Assembly: GCA_045642025.1 (NCBI GenBank)
Contig: JAZUIB010000036.1
Span: forward strand, 1-34,405
Length of the DNA: 34,405 bases
Origin: Equadaptatus sp045642025
GTDB lineage: Bacteria > Synergistota > Synergistia > Synergistales > Synergistaceae
Direction: 5' to 3'
This document shows positions 15,743 through 23,340 of the stretch, piece by piece. The position numbers and the translations under genes were made by a program. The notes under the pieces were generated by a model that was not told the origin of the DNA, did no database searches, and was given only the letters and a program-made list of their open reading frames with translations. The first letter of the stretch is position 1. The number at the start of each line of letters is the position of its first letter.

Positions 15743-16651
15743 ATGTCTGATTTTAATGTTCAAAAGGCTGAATTTGCAGCAGCTCGTTTTTTTGAAACAG
15801 GCACAGTTCGTTTCTGTAGTGCAGAGACCGCAGTTGAGACTGCGCTTTCCGCGCTTGAACTGTCTGCTTGTGATGAAATAATAGTTGCGGCAAATATATT
15901 CTCGGATATTTCGGGATATTTTGAAAAGAATAATATTAAAGCTGTACCCGCTGATGTGTGCAAAGACAGTTTCTCCGTGTTATCCGCAGATGTTATGCGG
16001 AAGATTAATGACAGGACAAAAGCAGTCGTGTTTTCTCATGCTTTCGGATGCCCTGCGGATATTGAAGCCCTTGCTGCCGAACTTGCCGAAAGAAAGCTTC
16101 CTCTTGTTGAGGAGTGTGTGAGCTGTGCAGGCGCAGTGCGTTTTTCTGAAGGTAAAATTATGCGCCCTGGTCATTTTGGCATAGGGTGTGTCATTGAGCG
16201 TAAATTTGCGCTGATTTGCGCAAAGGACAGTGCTTTTGCAGACAGACTGCCTCAGTCGGATGCCTTTTGCGCGAAGAATTTTATTGAACTTCAGCCGGAC
16301 TTTGAAATTATAAACGGCAGACGCAGACTTGCGGCGGCGCGTTACATTCATCTGCTTGCCGAAAGAAACCTGTATTCTGATATTTGCATGTTGCCTGCAG
16401 ACGAAAACAGTTTTTCAACTATCCCTGTATTCCCTTTGTTGGCAAAGAACAGAGATGCTCTTGCGGAATGTCTTGCAAAGTCAGAGATTGCTTGCAGTGT
16501 GCCGGAGTTTGTATATGAAAATACGGACTGCGAAAATTTCGAGGCATTGAAACAGAAACTTATATTGCTTCCTGCAGAAGATATATCTGCGGAACAACAG
16601 GAAAAAATAATTAGTATGATTGCGCATTTTTACAGAGGACAAATAAGGTAA
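15743..16651 (+). CDS. DegT/DnrJ/EryC1-like protein, probably not a working PLP enzyme
   Basis: Protein of 302 residues whose first half follows the fold-type I pattern of sugar aminotransferases of the DegT family: an ALSALEL helix, DEIIVAANIF, a DVCKDSFSV strand, RTKAVVFSHAFGCPADIEAL, then LPLVEECVSCAGA. It is about 70 residues shorter than normal members. In the cofactor-binding IEDAA motif the Asp is replaced by Glu124 and the following residues differ. The usual SFHxTK segment with the Schiff-base lysine is not recognisable; only Lys154 (VIERKFAL) lies nearby and the glycine-rich EGG loop after it is missing. It may be a pseudoenzyme or a decayed copy under relaxed selection. GGAGG lies 7 bases before the ATG, so it is still translated. 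The metallopeptidase gene follows after 53 bases. Confidence 0.6.
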   Translation: MSDFNVQKAEFAAARFFETGTVRFCSAETAVETALSALELSACDEIIVAANIFSDISGYFEKNNIKAVPADVCKDSFSVLSADVMRKINDRTKAVVFSHAFGCPADIEALAAELAERKLPLVEECVSCAGAVRFSEGKIMRPGHFGIGCVIERKFALICAKDSAFADRLPQSDAFCAKNFIELQPDFEIINGRRRLAAARYIHLLAERNLYSDICMLPADENSFSTIPVFPLLAKNRDALAECLAKSEIACSVPEFVYENTDCENFEALKQKLILLPAEDISAEQQEKIISMIAHFYRGQIR

Positions 16652-16704
16652 TTCGCACTAAACTTTATTATGTTAAAGAAAAAATAAATTCGGAGGTGTA
16701 CTAA

Positions 16705-17385
16705 ATGTTTTATGATCCTACAATAATTCTTCTTATCCCAGCTTTTATTTTTTCACTCTGGGCTCAGTTTAAGGTGAAGTCCGCTTTTTCAAAATATTCT
16801 GAAGTTCCCTCTGTGCGCGGCATAACCTCAGATCAGGCTGCAAGGGCAATTCTTGACGCCAACGGTCTGCATAGAGTGTCAATTGAGCACATAGCAGGAG
16901 ATCTTACAGACCATTATGACCCTAGCGCAAAAGTGCTTAGGCTTTCTCAGAGTGTAGCAGGAAATACAAGTATCGCAGCGATAGGAGTAGCTGCCCATGA
17001 ATGCGGGCATGCTATTCAGGATGCAAAGGGCTATGCGCCGCTTAAAATTAGAAATGCCATTGTTCCGGTGGTGAATATCTGCTCAACGCTTTCGATGCCG
17101 CTGTTTTTCATAGGATTTATTTTCAGCTATCTCGGTCTTATTGACCTGGGAATTATCCTTTTCTGCAGTGTTCTGGTGTTTCATGCGATAACACTCCCTG
17201 TTGAGTTTGATGCAAGCGGAAGAGCGCTGCATATTCTTGCGAATAACGGTTATTTGAGTTCACACGAGGTTTTCGGCGCCAAGAAGGTCCTTACAGCAGC
17301 CGCACTTACATATGTTGCCGCGCTTGTAATGACTGTTTTACAGCTTCTCAGACTTATTTTGCTGAGAAATTCGCGCAGAGATTAA
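16705..17385 (+). CDS. YugP-type membrane zinc metallopeptidase
   Basis: Integral-membrane peptidase of 226 residues of the neutral zinc metallopeptidase-2 family (B. subtilis YugP-like). The zinc motif is His98-Glu99-Cys-Gly-His102 within GVAAHECGHAIQDA, and the conserved LPVEFDASGRA (Glu167) supplies the probable third ligand. Hydrophobic helices lie at about residues 5-20, 120-165 and 190-222, so the active site faces the membrane surface. Substrates of this family are not known to me. GGAGGTG precedes the ATG. In many clostridia this gene stands between fmt and rsmB, exactly ahead of the PASTA kinase cluster; here rsmB also follows directly. Confidence 0.88.
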   Translation: MFYDPTIILLIPAFIFSLWAQFKVKSAFSKYSEVPSVRGITSDQAARAILDANGLHRVSIEHIAGDLTDHYDPSAKVLRLSQSVAGNTSIAAIGVAAHECGHAIQDAKGYAPLKIRNAIVPVVNICSTLSMPLFFIGFIFSYLGLIDLGIILFCSVLVFHAITLPVEFDASGRALHILANNGYLSSHEVFGAKKVLTAAALTYVAALVMTVLQLLRLILLRNSRRD

Positions 17386-17421
17386 AAAGACTTAAAATAT
17401 ATGGAAATTTAGTGTAAAATT

Positions 17422-17447
17422 AACGGGAACAGTTAACTGTTCCCGTT
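17422..17447. terminator. 26-bp perfect palindrome, terminator or operator
   Basis: AACGGGAACAGTT is followed at once by its exact reverse complement. Folded, it gives about ten base pairs with a small TTAACT-like loop, and TTT follows. It lies 36 bases after the metallopeptidase stop and 13 bases before the rsmB ribosome binding site. The T-run is short for a terminator, so an operator for the rsmB operon is equally possible. Confidence 0.6.
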
Positions 17448-17474
17448 TAGTATCGACATGAGGTGAAACGCACT

Positions 17475-18821
17475 ATGAGAGGTATTGAAGCTGCGCTTAA
17501 TGTTTGTTTGGAAGTAAGCGCAGGGGGGTTTGCATCTGAAGCACTGAGAAAACTTTATCCGGAAATAAATTCAGGCGACCGCGACGTCGCAGCTCTGTTG
17601 GTTTATTGCACTTTGAGAAGGCAGGGACTTTGGAAACATCTGATGCTGAAATATTGCAAGCGCAATGCGCGTGCGTTGTCTTTCCGTACACAGACAGCGC
17701 TCATGATAGGCATTGCTGGGCTTACAGAACTTAAACATTTTGCAGCTCCCGTGCTTATCAATGCAGTGCTTCAGGCAGTGAAAGCAAGTGGACGCGAAAA
17801 GGATATTCAGGATGTAAAAACGGTTCATGCTGTTCTGCGCGCAGTTTCCGAGGAAGCCGCGGAATATCTTGAAAAACTCAAAAAAACAGCTTCTGTCAGC
17901 GATCAGGCGCTTTATTGGGGGGTTCCCGGTTGGGCAGCCGCGCAATGGGTGGCCGAACGTTCTGCTGCAGAAGCAAGAAAACTTATAAAAGCAATTGGTA
18001 TGAAGACATATCTTTCACTGCGTCTTGTAAGCGATGTGGACCGTGGCGAATGGATAAAAGAATACGAAGAAAAAACTGGCGGTAAAGCGTGGGCATCAGA
18101 TTTTCTGAAGAATTCTGTGCGTACGGCTTCAACAGATTATCCCCCCTCACTCCCCGGTTTTAGAGAAGGCAAGGTTTCACCGCAGACAGAATCGTCAATG
18201 TATGTTGTGAATTTGCTCACAGAGCGCTATAAAGGCGGAGCTATACTTGATATGTGCAGCGGACGCGGCGTAAAAACACGCCAGCTTATGGATATGTTCC
18301 CGCTTGCGCAGATAGAGGCCTGGGATGTTTCAGCCGCAAAGATTCAGACAGCAAAGATTGAACTTATGAAACTCCATGCTGGTAGCCGTGTGCAGCTTCG
18401 TATCGGCGATGCGCTTAAACTGAAACCAAAAATCAGCCCGTCACTTATTCTCCTTGATGCGCCCTGTTCAGGCTCTGGCACCTGGGGAAGACATCCTGAA
18501 GGTAAATGGCGCATGAAACCGGAAGACGTTGACGAAAACGCAAAACTGCAGTGCAGTCTGCTTGAACGTGCAATACAGCTTGCAGAACCCGGCGGAATTG
18601 TAGCTTATATGACCTGCTCAAGTTTTAGAAAAGAAAACGAGGCGGTTGTTGCATCAGTATTTGCAAAGCATAAAGATATTGTTGAATTGCCGGTTAAAGC
18701 CGACAAAAAATTCATGCAAAAAGGAAAACCGTTCGGTACAATTATGAACCCCATGCTTCCGTGGATTGACGGTTTTTACGTTGCACTACTTATGAAACGT
18801 AAACAGGAGGCTGTAAAATGA
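17475..18821 (+). CDS. rsmB: 16S rRNA (cytosine-967-C5)-methyltransferase RsmB/Sun family
   Basis: SAM-dependent RNA methyltransferase of 448 residues. An N-terminal NusB-like helical domain (about residues 1-140) binds RNA, and a C-terminal Rossmann domain (about 225-445) carries catalysis. Visible motifs are motif I ILDMCSGRGVKTRQL, motif IV DAPCSGSGTWGRHPE with the release Cys331, and motif VI YMTCSSFRKENE with the nucleophile Cys381. These two cysteines define the NOL1/NOP2/Sun m5C enzymes; the NusB-like domain points to RsmB. ATG 17475 follows GAGGTGA by 8 bases. Its stop overlaps the start of the PASTA gene by the ATGA arrangement, so the two are translationally coupled. Confidence 0.93.
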   Translation: MRGIEAALNVCLEVSAGGFASEALRKLYPEINSGDRDVAALLVYCTLRRQGLWKHLMLKYCKRNARALSFRTQTALMIGIAGLTELKHFAAPVLINAVLQAVKASGREKDIQDVKTVHAVLRAVSEEAAEYLEKLKKTASVSDQALYWGVPGWAAAQWVAERSAAEARKLIKAIGMKTYLSLRLVSDVDRGEWIKEYEEKTGGKAWASDFLKNSVRTASTDYPPSLPGFREGKVSPQTESSMYVVNLLTERYKGGAILDMCSGRGVKTRQLMDMFPLAQIEAWDVSAAKIQTAKIELMKLHAGSRVQLRIGDALKLKPKISPSLILLDAPCSGSGTWGRHPEGKWRMKPEDVDENAKLQCSLLERAIQLAEPGGIVAYMTCSSFRKENEAVVASVFAKHKDIVELPVKADKKFMQKGKPFGTIMNPMLPWIDGFYVALLMKRKQEAVK

Positions 18822-20161
18822 GTAAACTTCAGCGTTTGGGAATAATAATTGCTATTTTGGCGATTGCAGTTTGCGGGTATATTGCTGTACGCGCAATTTT
18901 CAGAGAAGGAAATGACGAAGTGCTTGTTCCTCAGCTCGTCGGTATGCAGTTGCAGGATGCCTCGTATGCACTGAAAAAACTAGAACTTACTGTAAAAACA
19001 GAAAAGGTAGATTCATCAGAAATTGAAGGCAAGATTCTTGCTCAGGATATTAAACCTGGAACAAAGGTTAAAAGCGGCAAATCGCTGCTGTTGCAGGTAA
19101 GCAACGGCAGCGGACGGCAAAAGGTTCCTGATGTTCGTTATATAAAAAAAGACGAAGCTGTAACGATGCTTGAAGAATGCGGCTTTAAGGTTGAGAAAAT
19201 TCTCTATATACGTGATTCGCAAAGAGCTGACGGCACAGTTATGGCACAAAATCCTTCCGGAGGACAGCAGGTCAGCAAAGGTGAAAACGTAGAACTGCTT
19301 GTATGCAGCGGAGGTACTTCTGACGGAGAAACCGTTGATATCCCGGATTTAAGGGGAAAAACAAAAGATGAGGCTTTTAAAATCCTGAAAGACATCGGTC
19401 TGCTCCCTGGAAAAGTTACTACCGAGGCTTCGTCATCAAAAGAAGGTACTGTTATATCTGCAATACCCAATATGGGTTCCAGAGTACAAAGGGGAGCAAC
19501 GGTTTCTCTGGTGCTTGCAGTTGCAGACAATTCTGCGAATATTGTTGTTGCAGAAACTCCGGCTGCAACCAAAGAAAGCACTGTAAAAGCGGTCAAACCC
19601 GCTGCCAAGCAGCCGCAGAAAAAAATAGCAACGGCAAAAGAGCCTGAAAAGAGAACAGTGGAAAAACAAACTGTGAAAAAAACGGATACAAAGAAAAGCG
19701 ACATAAAAACTGATACCCCAAAAACAGAAATAAAACAAGAGGCAAAAAAGACAGAAAACAAAACAGTACCCCAAAAAAAGGAAAAACCGCAACAGACTGC
19801 AAAAACGGCGGCAAAAACTGTTGCTAAGACTGAGGCAAAACCGGCAGTGCATCCGGTTGAACAGCCTGTAAAAAAACAGGAAGCAAAACAGGAAACTAAA
19901 CAGGAAACAAAACCTGCAGAGCAATCTGAACCTAAACAGAGCATATCTTTAAAATCGGCTAAAATACGTTATGTTGTTCCGCCTCTGACAAAGCAGCTCA
20001 ATCTGCAAATTACGATGAACGATGCAGACGGAAGTCATGTACTTAAAGATATTATGGTTAAAGGCAATGAAGTCATATCTTTGCCGGTTAAATATAAAGA
20101 GAAAGCGAATGTCAGTATTATACTTGGCGGTGAAACGGTATGGCACGAGACATGCAAATAG
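18818..20161 (+). CDS. Membrane PASTA-domain protein without a kinase domain
   Basis: Bitopic envelope protein of 447 residues. One membrane helix (residues 8-26) is followed outside by three PASTA repeats: about 35-97 (starts LVPQLVGMQLQDA), 101-164 (KVPDVRYIKKDEA) and 173-235 (DIPDLRGKTKDEA). PASTA repeats bind peptidoglycan or its precursors. Then comes a 130-residue Lys/Thr/Glu/Gln/Pro-rich linker (about 245-375), and a beta-rich C-terminal domain of 70 residues (about 376-447) that I do not recognise. There is no Ser/Thr kinase domain; the cytoplasmic part is seven residues. The ATG overlaps the rsmB stop and the C-terminus overlaps the rpe start. Its place between rsmB and rpe equals that of the PASTA kinase PrkC in Firmicutes. 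Confidence 0.85.
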   Translation: MSKLQRLGIIIAILAIAVCGYIAVRAIFREGNDEVLVPQLVGMQLQDASYALKKLELTVKTEKVDSSEIEGKILAQDIKPGTKVKSGKSLLLQVSNGSGRQKVPDVRYIKKDEAVTMLEECGFKVEKILYIRDSQRADGTVMAQNPSGGQQVSKGENVELLVCSGGTSDGETVDIPDLRGKTKDEAFKILKDIGLLPGKVTTEASSSKEGTVISAIPNMGSRVQRGATVSLVLAVADNSANIVVAETPAATKESTVKAVKPAAKQPQKKIATAKEPEKRTVEKQTVKKTDTKKSDIKTDTPKTEIKQEAKKTENKTVPQKKEKPQQTAKTAAKTVAKTEAKPAVHPVEQPVKKQEAKQETKQETKPAEQSEPKQSISLKSAKIRYVVPPLTKQLNLQITMNDADGSHVLKDIMVKGNEVISLPVKYKEKANVSIILGGETVWHETCK

Positions 20162-20844
20162 AACTTAAACGCAACAGAAAACTGCTTGTGGCGCCCTCAC
20201 TGCTTTCTGCGGATTTCTTGAACATTGAAAACAGTATTGAAAAACTGGAGGGTGAAGCAGACTGGTTGCATCTAGATATTATGGACGGTCACTTTGTACC
20301 TAATCTTTCTTATGGTCCGTCTCTGCTTGAAGCATTGCGCTGCAAATATCCCGAAGCTTTCCTTGATGTGCATATCATGGCTGAGCCGGCAGAAAGTTTT
20401 ACGGAAATGTTTCTTGACCATAAACCATCGCTTCTTACTGTCCATGCCGAAGCCACGCCGCATCTTCACCGTGTACTGCAGAGTATAAAAGCCGCAGGTG
20501 TTTTTGCAGGTGTTGCGATAAATCCGTCTACTCCTGCGGAAATTGTAAAACCTGTACTCAACCTTGCTGACCTTGTGCTTGTTATGTCTGTTAATCCGGG
20601 ATACGGCGGGCAGAAATTTATTCCGGAAGTTTTGGAAAAAGTCTACAGCCTTGCACAATGGCGCGCAGAAAAAAAATATGATTATCTTATAGAAATGGAC
20701 GGAGGCATTGGACCTCAAAATACAGCTTTTGCCGTTGCTCACGGATGTGATGTTGTTGTTGCCGGTAATGCCGTGTTTGGTCAAGAAAACCCTGCGGAAA
20801 TTATTCGAGAGATGAGAAAGGCGTGTGATGAACAGCATGGATAA
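20140..20844 (+). CDS. rpe: Ribulose-phosphate 3-epimerase
   Basis: Cytoplasmic TIM-barrel enzyme of 234 residues that interconverts ribulose 5-phosphate and xylulose 5-phosphate in the pentose phosphate pathway. Metal-binding and catalytic motifs are present: LHLDIMDGHFVPNLSYGP (His and catalytic Asp), DVHIMAEP (His), SVNPGYGGQKFIPEVL (phosphate loop) and LIEMDGGI (second catalytic Asp). ATG 20140 is chosen because GGCGGTG lies 7 bases upstream; it makes a 22-base overlap with the PASTA gene. ATG 20152 lacks a ribosome binding site. The N-terminus has about ten residues more than typical members. The 3' end overlaps the RodZ-like gene. Confidence 0.94.
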   Translation: MARDMQIELKRNRKLLVAPSLLSADFLNIENSIEKLEGEADWLHLDIMDGHFVPNLSYGPSLLEALRCKYPEAFLDVHIMAEPAESFTEMFLDHKPSLLTVHAEATPHLHRVLQSIKAAGVFAGVAINPSTPAEIVKPVLNLADLVLVMSVNPGYGGQKFIPEVLEKVYSLAQWRAEKKYDYLIEMDGGIGPQNTAFAVAHGCDVVVAGNAVFGQENPAEIIREMRKACDEQHG

Positions 20845-21736
20845 CGAACAGTCTCTTACCGTTCAGCAGCTCGGCAATCAGCTGAAACTTATGAGGGATA
20901 GTTCTGGTATGTCACTTAAAACGATCTCATCCAGGACAAAAATAAATGAAGCGTATCTTCAGGCCATTGAGGATGGTAATTTAGAAATACTGCCGTCAGA
21001 TTTCTGCCGCAGGAGTTTTGTCAAGTCTTATTGCGGACTTTTCAGCGCAGATGAACTCTGGCAGGCCTATTCAGAACTGTTGGTTCCATCAGCCACGTCT
21101 CAAATCAGTCTTCGTGTAGATACTTCTGCAAAAAAAAGCAAGGATTTTGTTAAGGGGACAGGGTACAAACATGACAACAGTACGCTGATTCTGGTTATTG
21201 CTATAGTTCTAGTAATCGCTGCGGTATGCTTGACGTTTGTTTTCAGTAAAAAGATATCTTCAGGCTTAAAAATAAATCAGCTTCAAAACGGTACAGCCGG
21301 TATTATAGAGCAGAAAAAACAGAAGGAAGAGGCCGCCAAAAAGGCAGAGGAAGCAAAAGCCAAAAAACTTGCCGAGGAGCGCGCAAAGGCAGAGGAAGAC
21401 AGCAAAAATGGTATTAAAGGATCTCCTGCACTTGATGAAGATAAAATAAAAAAACTTGATAAGAATCTTCTTTATATCTTTGCTCCGTCAGAGGATATAT
21501 CTGTTGAAGTTTCCAGAGGGGAGAAACAGATATACAAAGGCAAACTTTCCAAAGGCAGATGTCTGAAATTCAAATCTGATAATAAAATTCCGCTCCGCGT
21601 CAAATATGAAAACACGGACAAGACTCAGGTGAGTTACGGCAGCAGCGGACTTAAATCATTCTCTACACCGCAAGACCAGAATGTAAGATATTACTGGAGC
21701 GATGGTAAAGTCACACACACAGAAAAAATAAAATAA
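20828..21736 (+). CDS. RodZ-like HTH membrane protein
   Basis: Bitopic protein of 302 residues with RodZ architecture. A cytoplasmic HTH_25 domain (about residues 8-75) reads LGNQLKLMRDSSGMSLKTIS, then AYLQAIEDGN and LPSDFCRRSFVKSYCGLF. A membrane helix (about 118-138, STLILVIAIVLVIAAVCLTF) follows, then an Ala/Glu/Lys coiled coil (about 160-195), and a DUF4115-like beta domain (about 215-300). RodZ couples MreB filaments to the wall-building machinery in rods. ATG 20828 is preferred since AAAGG lies 6-7 bases upstream; it overlaps rpe by 17 bases. Last gene of the rsmB-PASTA-rpe unit, ended by a strong hairpin. No mreB is visible, so the shape role is inferred. Confidence 0.82.
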   Translation: MNSMDNEQSLTVQQLGNQLKLMRDSSGMSLKTISSRTKINEAYLQAIEDGNLEILPSDFCRRSFVKSYCGLFSADELWQAYSELLVPSATSQISLRVDTSAKKSKDFVKGTGYKHDNSTLILVIAIVLVIAAVCLTFVFSKKISSGLKINQLQNGTAGIIEQKKQKEEAAKKAEEAKAKKLAEERAKAEEDSKNGIKGSPALDEDKIKKLDKNLLYIFAPSEDISVEVSRGEKQIYKGKLSKGRCLKFKSDNKIPLRVKYENTDKTQVSYGSSGLKSFSTPQDQNVRYYWSDGKVTHTEKIK

Positions 21737-21775
21737 TAACAAAGCCTTCAGAAATTTTTCTGAAGGCTTTGTTAT
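21736..21775. terminator. Bidirectional terminator
   Basis: ATAACAAAGCCTTCAGAAA and its complement form a 19-base-pair stem around TT, with A-rich and T-rich flanks. It separates the RodZ-like gene (plus) from the convergent small secreted protein gene (minus). Confidence 0.92.
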
Positions 21776-21785
21776 ACTGGCTGAT

Positions 21786-22142
21786 TTATGGTAACTTAAA
21801 TTCTTTTTCTGCCGTGCCCATGATGTTGCATATCAACCTAACTTTTACAGTATCTCCGTTTTTAAGGCTATTGATTTGCACAGAGTCGCTGAAAGTTTTT
21901 TCTGAAGCCTGCTTCGTATATTGTTTTGTCAAAAGCTGTTCACCTTTGCTGTTTAAAACAACAAGCCCCAATACATAATGTTTTGCAGGGTTGCTGACAA
22001 AATGAGGCGCACTTACGGTAAGTGTGTGTGTGTCTGCCGCCCAGGTTATTTCTGGAGCCTTTGGAGGATGCGCAAAAGAAACTGCCGGAAACAACGCGGT
22101 AAACAGGGTAACTGTAATAACAAGAACTGTAATTTTCTTCAT
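21786..22142 (-). CDS. Small secreted protein, desulfoferrodoxin-like or Ig-like fold
   Basis: Exported protein of 118 residues. A signal peptide (MKKITVLVITVTLFTALFPA) ends near VSFA, and the mature protein starts HPPKAPEITWAADTHTLTV. The mature 95 residues alternate as beta strands: PAKHYVLGLVVLNSKGE, FSDSVQINSLKNGDTVKVRL, and the end ICNIMGTAEKEFKLP. The layout resembles small periplasmic proteins of anaerobes that share a strand pattern with the iron domain of desulfoferrodoxin but lack its metal ligands; I cannot name the function. ATG 22142 is chosen over the upstream TTG 22160 because the signal peptide begins there and GAGAGGGATG precedes it. TATAAT at 22186-22181 (minus) may be its -10 box. 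Confidence 0.7.
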   Translation of the reverse strand: MKKITVLVITVTLFTALFPAVSFAHPPKAPEITWAADTHTLTVSAPHFVSNPAKHYVLGLVVLNSKGEQLLTKQYTKQASEKTFSDSVQINSLKNGDTVKVRLICNIMGTAEKEFKLP

Positions 22143-22237
22143 GGGTAACATCCCTCTCAATCTGTATTGTATCTGCTGATATTATATCCTAAAATGCATT
22201 ATAAACTGTAAATATGTGATTTTTGTGAGTATAATAT

Positions 22238-22266
22238 TTGGCAATTTTTTGCCGCAAGGCTATAAT
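22238..22266 (+). promoter_or_regulatory. Sigma-70-type promoter of the methyltransferase gene
   Basis: TTGGCA (22238-22243) and TATAAT (22261-22266) are 17 bases apart. The transcript would start near 22273, just ahead of AGAGGTGAG, giving a very short leader before the ATG at 22286. The spacer contains the small inverted repeat GGCAA/TTGCC. Confidence 0.75.
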
Positions 22267-22285
22267 ATAGCAGAGGTGAGCAAAT

Positions 22286-23041
22286 ATGGCAAATCAAAGT
22301 TGGAATCCAGAAACTTATAACAAAAGCGCACGTTTTATTATTGAATTCGGCAAACCTGTACTTGAGTTGCTAGAACCTAGGCAGGGTGAACGAATTCTTG
22401 ATTTGGGTTGTGGTACAGGAATTCTTGCAAAAGAACTCGTTGATAGAGGCTGTGAAGTAGTTGGGATTGATTCAAGCCTTGAAATGGTGGAAGCTGCAAG
22501 AAAAATAGGAATAGATGCACGACTCATCGAAGGTGTTGACTTTGAAAGCCGTAATAAATTTGATGCTGTCATAAGCAATGCAGCAATTCACTGGATGTCG
22601 GATAAATATCTTGTTGTTCGCAAGGTGTGGCAGGTGCTTAAACAGGGAGGCCGTTTTGCGGCTGAATGTGGAGGAGACGGCTGCTTGCGTATAGTACGCG
22701 AGGGTATGAAAATCGCTCTTGCAAATCGTGGTATAGACTACAAAGCTAGAAATCCGTGGAAATTCTGCGACTACGGTGAATTTACAGATATTCTTAGAGC
22801 GCAGGGCTTTAAGATTGAATATATAGCACGTATAGATAAGCCTACAGAGCTTGATGAGGACGGACTTTGTGGTTGGCTGAAGGTTTTTGCCAACAGCCAT
22901 ACTGAAGGTTTAAGTGAAACGGAAAAAGAGTTATTCTATGATGAGGTTACTAAATACTGCAAACCAATGCTTTTTAAAAACGACAAATGGTATGTTGATT
23001 ATGTAAGGTTACGGTTCCTTGCTGTAAAACCTGAAGAATAA
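22286..23041 (+). CDS. Class I SAM-dependent methyltransferase, trans-aconitate methyltransferase-like
   Basis: Small-molecule-type methyltransferase of 251 residues. The Rossmann motif I is ERILDLGCGTGILAKEL (about residues 34-50), the acidic end of strand 2 is VVGIDSSLEMV, and motif post-II includes FDAVISNAAIHWM, the pattern of the Tam/UbiE-like group. The C-terminal third (LDEDGLCGWLKVFA and after) matches the substrate cap seen in trans-aconitate 2-methyltransferase-like proteins. The real substrate is unknown. The gene is monocistronic: it has its own 17-base-spaced promoter and a hairpin 9 bases after the stop. Divergent from the small secreted protein gene. Confidence 0.82.
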   Translation: MANQSWNPETYNKSARFIIEFGKPVLELLEPRQGERILDLGCGTGILAKELVDRGCEVVGIDSSLEMVEAARKIGIDARLIEGVDFESRNKFDAVISNAAIHWMSDKYLVVRKVWQVLKQGGRFAAECGGDGCLRIVREGMKIALANRGIDYKARNPWKFCDYGEFTDILRAQGFKIEYIARIDKPTELDEDGLCGWLKVFANSHTEGLSETEKELFYDEVTKYCKPMLFKNDKWYVDYVRLRFLAVKPEE

Positions 23042-23049
23042 GATAAAAC

Positions 23050-23073
23050 ACGCCCACACATGCGGGCGTTTTG
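23050..23073. terminator. Hairpin terminator shared by convergent genes
   Basis: ACGCCC (23050-23055) pairs with GGGCGT (23064-23069) around an eight-base loop; TTTT follows on plus and TGTTTT on minus. It lies just after the methyltransferase stop and 73 bases beyond the stop of the minus-strand 43-residue gene, so it may serve both. Confidence 0.65.
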
Positions 23074-23145
23074 AATTTTCAGATTAAGGTAGAGTATAAA
23101 AAGTATTGCATCCTGTCAAAACGGGGTATTTCGTTATGCGTGAGA

Positions 23146-23277
23146 TTATTTGTATGTCCAGCGCATAACGATTTTTGGTTCTACAATTTTTCCATTTCTA
23201 GTTTTTGCTTTGATGAAATTGCCTTCTGGAGTTCTCCAATATGCGGTGTCTCCGATGTATACCAATTTATTGCTCAT
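23146..23277 (-). CDS. Small basic protein of 43 residues, unknown function
   Basis: I do not recognise this protein, but its expression signals are unusually complete. AAAGGGGTGA (23291-23282, minus) precedes ATG 23277; the promoter TTGACA-17-TATTAT lies 64 bases further upstream, right after the gdh terminator, and a hairpin lies downstream. The product begins MSNKLVYIGDTAYWRTPEGN and ends EPKIVMRWTYK. It has nine Lys/Arg against three Asp/Glu (net about +6), two Trp, three Tyr and no Cys, with strand-turn-strand alternation suggesting a small beta fold (SH3-like or nucleic-acid-binding). No signal peptide or membrane helix is present. It has a transcription unit of its own, not shared with gdhA. 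Confidence 0.75.
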   Translation of the reverse strand: MSNKLVYIGDTAYWRTPEGNFIKAKTRNGKIVEPKIVMRWTYK

Positions 23278-23340
23278 TCAATCACCCCTTTCTTATGCTG
23301 TACGGCATCTGCACGTCAGTATATTTTGTACCGAGGGTGG

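Noticed and set aside
19204..19944. Cys/Phe/Ser-rich minus-strand frames opposite the PASTA linker
   Set aside because: They are the antisense of Lys/Thr/Glu-rich repeats, which yields long stop-free frames by composition alone.
19640..19960. Repeat-rich DNA in the PASTA linker as a tandem-repeat or CRISPR-like array
   Set aside because: The units are irregular AAA/ACA/GAA/CAG codons in frame and differ in length, so it is low-complexity coding sequence.
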